Assembly: GCA_963693305.1 (NCBI GenBank)
Contig: OY855908.1
Span: 36,086,305-36,150,304 of the forward strand
Direction: 5' to 3'
Origin: Meandrina meandrites
Taxonomy: Eukaryota; Cnidaria; Anthozoa; Scleractinia; Meandrinidae
DNA length: 64,000 bases
How positions within the stretch are numbered: position 1 is the first letter of the stretch; every line of letters starts with the position of its first letter. Under the pieces are notes generated by a model that was not told where the DNA came from, ran no database searches, and was given only the letters and a program-made list of their open reading frames with translations. The position numbers were made by a program, and so were the translations under genes. This document shows positions 56,715 through 64,000 of this stretch, piece after piece.

Positions 56715-58291
56715 TCTCGTAGCTCAGGTTCTTATTCAGCTTTTTCTCTCACAAATGGTGTTTTATCTGGCTTGCTAACTGCCTCGTTATTAATATTCTT
56801 CCAAGAGAGGAATAATTGTTTGGTTTGTATGAGGTCATTCAAGCGTAAGCAATTTGCATATGATTATTTCACGATGTTTTCGCAACTTGAGAGAATAATG
56901 TCAGGGGGATATTTTTTGCAAGAACTTTATCACTTAACTGTTTTTTTTTTATCTTATGGCTTGTGTGTGCATGATTTGCTCATTTCTCTCACCGGCGATA
57001 CTTTCAAATATTAGCGATCTCATATCAGTTTCGTATCGGTTACAATTCACAATCGTTTTGCTTGTCGCAGAACAGATGATTAAAGGGTTGTAGTTATCAA
57101 TTTTCATATTTACGTTTTTGCTGCAAATGCGTATAAAATACTAACTTTTAGTACAGGTCAGTATTGTTATGCAAATATTCAATTTATTACGAAAAACAAA
57201 TAGTTGTCGACAACCAAGCCCGCGCAGGTTTTGTTTTGCTATTTGTCTTTTTTTGTCAGTTTTAATAACAAAATTTACCCTGCGCAAATAGTTTTTGTTT
57301 CTTAATAGAACAACCGCTAATTGTTGTTTTTGAATCGCTTACTGTGGAACTCTTCGATCTTAACTTTTTTGCCGAAAGGAGTTAAATTAAAAATATTTGA
57401 AGCTACGTAAAAATGCAAAAGGCGTGCGCCATGCAATGTTAAAATTATATTAGCATGTGTAAACTTCCTGATATCAAAAACCACAAGGATGATGTTTTCT
57501 TTCTTTATGTCGTGGTCATCGGGTTAGATCAATAGAGTTTCTCATATAAAATCAAAAAGTGGTGATAGTATTGTTTGGCAGCGTTTTCGTTGCCGTCGTT
57601 GTTGGTTTTTGAAAGGTGTCTGCTGTTATAGCCTGCGTTGAAGCCGGCCGTGTCACATAAATAAACAATAGGGAGCTTACGCAATGACGACGGCGACGCC
57701 GAGGACAACGCCTGGTGAAAAATGAATTTATATTTTACTCGAGAATCTCGCGATTATCCAGATGTATTCAGTGTAACTATCGGTTTAAGAACTGGCCCTA
57801 ACTGAATATGTGAAGAGAGCATTCAACTCCAAAAAGAAAAATCAAAAATTAACCGTCGTGGCTCGCGTTGTCCAGAATACGCAGAACTCGGTCATTTCAC
57901 GTTGGAGGCTGGAGGAGTCTGTGATGTCGTGCGCAACCCATTCCCGTACAAATAATGTGCTTGTATAAGCAACTTAAACGGGAACTTTTAATTTACCTCA
58001 AATAAAGTAATAAAGTGATGAAAGTTCCAAAGCATAGGCGAAGGAAGTAAGGAGGGATACTGAGGATTAGGGGCTTAATTAACTCTGATAATAACCATTC
58101 CTGTAGGTAAGGCAGCCCCCAAACCTAAAATCGGGTGATATGCCTTAAAACTGTTCCGGATAAAGGGTTACTATCCAGTTACTTTCTTTGCTTTCCACGT
58201 GAATAAAATCAACAATTTAAAAGGTACAGGCAAATTTAGGGTAACCACAACAGAATTTGTAACTTCTATTAACGTAAGGATAATACATATA

Positions 58292-58489
58292 TCAAACTGT
58301 CATTAAATAAATAACTATCAGAGTGTAGGGGACGGATTCTTCAGATTCGGCAGATTTCCACGCCGTGACACGCTTCAATAAATTCAGGATCTTCAACCCG
58401 GCCTCACTGGTAGGCTGTTCAGGTTCGGTTGTGTTAAAAACAAAACTGTAGCTGTTAAAAACGTCCATAAAATTTCGATTCGAACACAT
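58292..58489 (-). CDS. Hypothetical small ORF (copy of 53520-53717)
   Basis: The same 65-codon frame as in unit A with two or so residue changes (MDVFNSY, SVPYTL). No family was recognised. Confidence 0.18.
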   Translation of the reverse strand: MCSNRNFMDVFNSYSFVFNTTEPEQPTSEAGLKILNLLKRVTAWKSAESEESVPYTLIVIYLMTV

Positions 58490-58634
58490 TTCTGACTTAT
58501 TTTAACTTAAAATACCAATCAAAAGATATTCCTGATATAAAATATTGTTTCTGTTTTTTCATTTCATCTGTAAAATTTTTGCGGCCTTTGAAGGGGTTTG
58601 CTGCTAAGAAGGTGTGGTTCTATTTTTAATGGCT

Positions 58635-58868
58635 CTAATTTCCTTGGCAATCCGGTTTTAGCGGACTGTCAATTTTGCGATTTTTTCGGTTTCTTTTTAT
58701 AACATTTTCTTTACTTTTCACAAATTTTAAAAGTGCAAATTTAATAGTTGTTTTGTAATTTGGCAGCCGTGCTTTTAACTGCGGTACATGCGAATTAAGC
58801 ACTCCTTGCAGTTTTCTAAATATGTTTATTTCTTGTGTTCGATCTTTGTTAGCTTTCACTATATCCAT
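58635..58868 (-). CDS. Hypothetical lysine-rich ORF (copy of 53863-54096)
   Basis: A 77-codon frame with protein identical to the unit A copy. The function is unknown. Confidence 0.18.
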   Translation of the reverse strand: MDIVKANKDRTQEINIFRKLQGVLNSHVPQLKARLPNYKTTIKFALLKFVKSKENVIKRNRKNRKIDSPLKPDCQGN

Positions 58869-59853
58869 TAAATGAATTCTGTATCAGAGCAAAAGCTATA
58901 AAACGCTCATACCTTACATATACGAAGGTCTGGTTATTGAGTTGGTGGAGTGGACCAGCATTTTCACTCACTTGCACATAACAAAAAGGTTAACAAAAAT
59001 TGCCTGAAATTAAAAAAGGTTGAGTTCAGTAACTATGAATTCATTTCCTTTTCCAAACAAAGGTTCCAAGCCAAGCTATCGGACGGCTCCATGGATCTCA
59101 GTTGCGTTCATTTATGTTCATTCACTCGTGCTAGCCTTTGAATGATTGGTGCTTTTTCGATGTGGTAAAAATAGAACGGACCGGCCGATGAAAAAGGAAA
59201 GTCGAGTATCTCTTCTTTGATGAACGTCTTCCCCATTTTATTTGGATCCGATGTAAATGAAGAAAAGAAGTACGACTTCTTCCGGACTAAACTCGATTAA
59301 ATCGGCTTTTCCTTCTTTGAAGAACAAGGGCTGAAGGAGAACACCGCAAATTAATTTCATCCTCATTTTATTATTTATTTATGGAGGCGTAGGCATTGAT
59401 TTATTTTATTAATATTTTCTTAGTATCCGCATTTTACTATCCGCATTTTTCCATCCGCCATCCGCCATCCGCCACCATCCGGCCATCATTTTACAGAGAC
59501 CCATTTTGCATGCTTTTAATTTGTGCAGTTTGTTGGCTTCCAAATTTAATTTAAGAAAATAACAAGTTCAGTTTTCAAATATACAAGTAACTACAAAACT
59601 ATTTTAAAGTCGTGCTTCAAAGAACGAGTCTAAAGTGTTAATTGAGGCAGATAACAGCTATTTTGAAAGAATGAATACTACAAAAAGTATAGAGTTTACA
59701 AGAACTACAAAATAACGAACTGTAAAGCCAGTGTCCGAAGAACGAGTTCAAAGCCGTTCTTTGTCGTTTCTAAATGTACATTGACACTTCCTATGAACGT
59801 CAAAAAATTACACAGAAAGTTTATAATGAAACTACTAAACCAAAATAGAGTTA

Positions 59854-60024
59854 AGTCGCGTTCAGACACAGAAAATCAAAGTACCCAAGTACCCATAAGT
59901 GCTCGAGTACAAGGTCGAGACCTGAATTATGGTGCGAGGGCTTGAAAAGATAGTAGGTTCACATAAGTGCCCAGCGAGAATCGTGCTCGGGCACCTTGCC
60001 CGGGCACCAAGTGTGAACGCAGCC
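59854..60024. mobile_element. 171-bp Harbinger-like MITE in unit B
   Basis: The same element as 55083-55253, the same length, with TTA on both sides (59851-59853 and 60025-60027). Copy C shows the empty site. Confidence 0.8.
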
Positions 60025-60532
60025 TTAGTGTCAAAAAAACGGTTAAAAACCGTTCGGTGCAAATTTTTTGAATCAAATACTGGGGAAGCAGTTTTGAAGA
60101 AGTATCATCATCTTAGAGAAAGATCTTACTTGATCTTCCTGTTTTTAATTCGACGCTGTATAACTAAAGAGTTTGTATTTATGTACCAGTCCATGCTATT
60201 CTACACCTTGTTCGTTCGCAAGTGTTTTATAAATACTGGAGAGCTAGCGCTGTGCCCTGTAAGACCTGTAATATAAAAGTTCTTGACTAAAACGAAACTG
60301 GTGGTTTCTCCCTTCTTTGTTTAAGTAAATTTGTAACCATTTAGTGCATAATTACAGATGCCATTTTGGGTGAAATTATTCGTTTCTAGCATTTTAAAAT
60401 AAACGCTATTAACCGCACATCTTTTTGGCCATTTCGAGATATAACCCGCTAAGCCTGCTAGTGCTAGCGGAGACTTGATTTAAATTGACTGTTTTTTAAT
60501 GTGAATATGATAATTACCAAAAAACGGAGCGC

Positions 60533-61498
60533 TCAGAAACATCTAAGGAGATACTTTAGTGCTTGGCGATATTTTCCACTGAAAATAAAACAGATGCAAG
60601 GATTTATAGCACAATTTGCTATAGCTATAAAATAGGCAGCATAATGGAAGTGTTGGAAACCACAAGGCAATTTGTCGGGTAAACGGAAAATCAGAATCGA
60701 CCCGATACTGTTGGGCAGCCAGCATAGTGTAAACCCTAACACAATAGCAATGGCCATCTTCAGCACATTTCGCTCCCTTTTCTCGCGTTGCTGTCTCGCG
60801 TTGGCCGATTGCTCGCCTGGAATCGTCTGTGACTTGAGTTTTGAATACATGATAGTGTAAAGTATGGCTATCATTACTGTAGGGGTGCAAAAGAACACAA
60901 TAATTATTGCTAACGTGTAATTTTCAAAAGATGAGGACTCTCCAAAGGCTTCATTCCACTTCTCTTCACACGTCAGCATTCCTGGATGTTCAGCAAGCTT
61001 CATGGCAAAAAGAACTGGCGACCGGGTAGCCATGGCGACGATCCAAGTGGCGAGAATGAAGAACGGGCACAGCTTTGAACTGATGACTGGGGAACGGAGG
61101 GGAAATACCACAGCTCCAAATCGATCCACTGCTATCAGAACCAGGCTCTGAATAGACACAGTCATCGAGACACGTTCTAAGAAGTTACACAGCTTACATA
61201 AAGCCTGACCAAGAGGGCTACTGATCAGCCAGGAGCCAACGTACAACCCTGTTAGAGCGCGAGGGAACAGGAAAATCGGATACAGCAGATCGGACATGGC
61301 CATGTTTACGATTAAAAAGTTGATCGGTGTTCTCATGGTTTTCGTCTTGTAGACAATTATTCCGATGAAGATGTTTCCAGCCAGCGAAACAACAAAGATC
61401 AGGCAGTAAGCGACGGTTGATCCGATTTTTTCTGCTGTAGGATTGATGCAACTCAATAGCTGTGTTCCATTTGTCGTTGTGTTCACGTTTGCAGACAT
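60533..61498 (-). CDS. Class A GPCR, neuropeptide-receptor-like, copy B
   Basis: A 321-residue intronless receptor, about 98 % identical to copy A (seven differences). All receptor hallmarks are present: TM2 NMAMSDLLYP, DRF, CWLP, NPCICFIFS and paired ECL cysteines. ECL3 is RLPDKLPCG with two extra prolines compared with copy A. It sits in tandem unit B. The frame is intact and the ligand unknown. Confidence 0.92.
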   Translation of the reverse strand: MSANVNTTTNGTQLLSCINPTAEKIGSTVAYCLIFVVSLAGNIFIGIIVYKTKTMRTPINFLIVNMAMSDLLYPIFLFPRALTGLYVGSWLISSPLGQALCKLCNFLERVSMTVSIQSLVLIAVDRFGAVVFPLRSPVISSKLCPFFILATWIVAMATRSPVLFAMKLAEHPGMLTCEEKWNEAFGESSSFENYTLAIIIVFFCTPTVMIAILYTIMYSKLKSQTIPGEQSANARQQREKRERNVLKMAIAIVLGFTLCWLPNSIGSILIFRLPDKLPCGFQHFHYAAYFIAIANCAINPCICFIFSGKYRQALKYLLRCF

Positions 61499-62564
61499 TC
61501 TCGTAGCTCAGGTTCTTATTCAGCTTTTTCTCTCACAAATGGTATTACATCTGGCTTGCTAACTGCCTCGTTATTAATATTTTTCCAAGACAGGAATAAT
61601 TGTTTGGTTTGTATGAGGTCATTCAAGCGTAAGCAATTTGCATATGATTATTTCACGATGTTTTCGCAACTTGAGAGAATAATGTCACGGGGATATTTTT
61701 TGCAAGAACTTTATCACTTAACTGTTTTTTTTTTATCTTATGGCTTGTGTGTGCATGATTTGCTCATTTCTCTCACCGGCGATACTTTCAAATATTAGCG
61801 ATCTCATATCAGTTTCGTATCGGTTACAATTCACAATCGTTTTGCTTGTCGTAGAACAGATGATTAAAGGGTTGTAGTTATCAATTTTCATATTTACGTT
61901 TTTGCTGCAAACGCGTATAAAATACTTTCAAATATTCTCGATCTCATATCAGTTGGTTGTCGCAGAACAGATGAAAGGGTTGTCGTTCGTTTTTAATGTT
62001 CATATTTACGTTTTTGCTGCAAATTTGTATAAAAAACTAGCTTTTAGTACAGGTCAGTATTGTTATGCAAATATTCAATTTATTACGAAAAACAAATAGT
62101 TGTCGACAACCAAGCCCTCGCAGTTGTTGTTTTGCTATTTGTCTTTTTTTGTCAGTTTTAATAACAAAATTTACCCTGCGCAAATAGTTTTTGTTTCTTA
62201 ATAGAACAACCGCTAATTGTCGTTTTTGAATCGCTCACTGTGGAACTCTTCGATCTTAACTTTTTTGCTGAAAGGGGGTAAAATTAAAAATATTTAAAAC
62301 TAAGTTAAAAGGCAAAAGGGGTGCGCCATGCAATGTTAAAATTAGGATGTGTAAATTTCCTGATATCAAAAACCACAAGGATGATTTTTACTTTCTTTAT
62401 GTCGTGGTCATCGGGTTAGATCAATAGAGTTTCTCAGATCAAATCGAAAAGTGGTGATAGTATTGTTTGGCAGCGTTTTCGTTGCCGTCGTTGTTGGTTT
62501 TTGAAAGGTGTCTGCTGTTATAGCCTGCGTTGAAGCCGGCCGTGTCACATAAATAAACAATAGC

Positions 62565-62950
62565 CTACATTTGGCGGGAAAATAAGCACGGATATTTGCT
62601 CGCGGAGATTGTCTGTTCCGAGAAGCGAACAGTTTTCCGAGAGCGAAGCTCGAGCTACATGTAAACTGTGAACTTCGAGGAACAGATAATGACCAAAGAC
62701 AAATATTCGTGCATATTTTTTGAAGCCAAATGGCGGCTATTGTGTTAAGTATCTTTCAAATAGTTTTGCTAAATGCGGCATTTTGGCAGACCTTTTCTCA
62801 AAGTTCTTAAACGTCAAATTAATTCTGTCGGCGCTCAGAATATTGTTAGTCTATTCAAAATGTTTCGTTTTATTCATTTTAATAATTTAGTCGGGATGAA
62901 AACCAAACGTGCGAACGTAAATCTGAAGTTCGAAAACTGGGGAATATTTA
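62565..62950. repeat. Dispersed foldback repeat, copy 2
   Basis: It follows the same order as 35745-36145: AGCGAACAGTTTTCCGAGAG inside a palindrome, AAATGGCGGCTATTG, GGCAGACCTTTTCTCAAAG, then TTAGTCTATTCAAAATGTTT. It begins right where the tandem unit B homology ends. Confidence 0.75.
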
Positions 62951-62963
62951 ACAATTTTTCAAC

Positions 62964-63055
62964 TCAGGCGAAGTGAATCACGTGTGAATCTCGGCGAATA
63001 TTCCCCGAGATTAAAAAAGTCTCGGGGAATATTAGTTGAGATTCACTTCGCCTGA
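62964..63055. repeat. 92-bp hairpin
   Basis: TCAGGCGAAGTGAATC is mirrored at the right end, and an inner stem GAATATTCCCCGAGA is mirrored by TCTCGGGGAATATT. It is likely one end of a MITE. Confidence 0.7.
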
Positions 63056-63556
63056 GGCGAACAATTCACCTTCACTTATCCCCTGGCGCCAAGTTGGCGC
63101 ATAGGGCCTCATAGAGGCGAATAATTGTTCTAGTCTAATTTCCAGAGGTGAATATCAAGAACTACAAAATAAAGAACTAAAACACGGAACAACGAGCAGA
63201 AGTATTCGCTTGCGTACGTGTAAACAAGTTTAATTCATTGATTGTAAGTCGAGCGGAGCAGCTCTGGTCTGAAGAGAACTGAATAATTTTCGTTCAATAG
63301 ATCTGATTGAGTTTCTCATTGCCGCGTGCGATCAATGTATCGTGTTTACCATCAATTCTAATGCCTTGAGAAACATCTCTTGAAAATATTTTCGGTCCAA
63401 AAGCCTTGGTAGACAATTTTCAAAGTTCCTTCTGTATTGAATACGCCGTGATGAGTGATTTCTTTCGAATGGACGAAAGTTTCATTCAGCAAATGCCGCC
63501 ATGTTTACTTGCATGGATGGCAAAGGTGGCGTGGCTGAGTAACCAAACCCTGAGAT

Positions 63557-63589
63557 GCTATATTCACCTCCTAGCGAGGTGAATATAGC
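63557..63589. repeat. 33-bp hairpin
   Basis: GCTATATTCACCTC, loop CTAGC, GAGGTGAATATAGC: a perfect 14-bp stem. The GAGGTGAATA word also appears near 63112-63120 and 63147, so it may belong to one MITE with the hairpin at 62964. Confidence 0.7.
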
Positions 63590-63915
63590 GTCATAAACCG
63601 GAGCTTTTCGACCAATCAGAATGTCCCATTAGACTAAGTGTTGATTTCGCGCGCGCTCATCGTGCGCGCGCGAGCCGTTAGATTTTGTATGGCGCAACTC
63701 GCGTTTTAAGGACGGTAATACATTCAGTAGTTTGAGTAAGTATGTGCGCTATTGAATGTAAGAAAAAAAAAAACCAGACGTTTCGAGGGTACTCCCTCTT
63801 CCTCAGTGGAAAATGCCTGTTTGATAGCAACTGACAAATGTGCGCGCGTCATAGCGTTCAAAACAAAACAAAATAAAAACGTTATATGTCACTAGCGCGC
63901 GCTGACTTTGAGGAT

Positions 63916-63999
63916 TTAAATGAAATTGAAATCCGTGTTGAGGCCACGCGGGTGCAGTGTGCGATGCTGGAATATCAGCTTGGCCTCAAAACGGCGTCT
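63916..63999 (-). pseudogene. C-terminal fragment of a Penelope-like retroelement, cut by window end
   Basis: Minus-strand frame ending FQHRTLHPRGLNTDFNFI and a TAA. This tail style, plus the nearby ACGTTTCGAGGGTACTCCCT and CTCTTCCTCAG sequence (about 63778-63808), is typical of Penelope-like elements as I recall them. The main part lies beyond the window. Confidence 0.45.
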
Positions 64000-64000
64000 A

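Larger units (their letters stand above)
53142..57910. repeat. Tandem duplication unit A (~4.77 kb)
   Basis: It starts at GGAGGAGTCTGTGATGTCG and is repeated almost base for base from 57911 at an offset of 4771-4784. It contains the right part of the GGATGGC element, the receptor 3' flank, the receptor at 55749 and its 5' flank. Its last ~240 bp (57671-57910) are not repeated in unit B. Confidence 0.9.
57911..62563. repeat. Tandem duplication unit B
   Basis: A second copy of 53142-57671, head-to-tail. Its 5' receptor flank has an extra ~110 bp (about 61922-62034), related to sequence in copy C. Homology ends at AAATAAACAATAG (62563), where a dispersed foldback repeat follows. Confidence 0.9.

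Overview
The window is animal nuclear DNA, most likely from an anthozoan cnidarian and probably a stony coral. This is inferred from AT-rich sequence, clusters of intronless class A GPCR genes, a compactly spliced SLC12 cotransporter, and heavy loads of MITEs, foldbacks, minisatellites and LINE, DIRS-like and Penelope-like remnants. No database search was possible, so the species call is an inference.

Layout. 0-12 kb: an intronless adenosine-receptor-like GPCR (+), then a complete six-exon Na-K-Cl cotransporter gene of the SLC12A1/2/3 type (-) whose exon phases all join cleanly into 1041 residues. 12-24 kb: repeats, the most diverged member of a neuropeptide-receptor-like GPCR family (16.8-17.8 kb), a decayed DIRS-like retroelement (20.3-21.8 kb) and orphan flanks of the GPCR repeat unit. 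24-26.5 kb: a head-to-head pair, a serine/threonine-type kinase (-) and a two-exon C2H2-finger protein (+). 26.8-37.5 kb: a ~95-bp minisatellite, then minus-strand genes: a Ulp1/C48-like cysteine protease, a lone exon ending in an HRQLYSRATNHD-type motif, a RecQ-like helicase that has lost motifs III-V, and a coiled-coil protein. This is the best candidate for an unusual, possibly mobile, multi-gene system. 38-64 kb: an amplified receptor unit in at least four states: a ghost without its receptor (38-39.6 kb), an old copy broken up by insertions (40.7-50.9 kb), and two near-identical tandem copies (53.1-57.9 and 57.9-62.6 kb).

The receptor copies date many insertions, because the uninterrupted paralogous copy serves as the empty site. 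A 5.86-kb element with TAA target duplications sits in the 42-kb copy only. A 171-bp MITE with TTA duplications sits in both young copies but not the old one. Inside the 5.86-kb element are a nested 993-bp MITE, a 478-bp near-perfect palindrome, a 292-bp foldback, a minisatellite holding a 133-bp MITE, and a truncated LINE carrying an 84-bp inverted patch of its own catalytic region.

The genes do not form one pathway. The cotransporter handles ion and volume regulation, the receptors sense peptides or other ligands, and the kinase and finger proteins are of unknown role. The remainder is transposon biology and gene-family birth and death.
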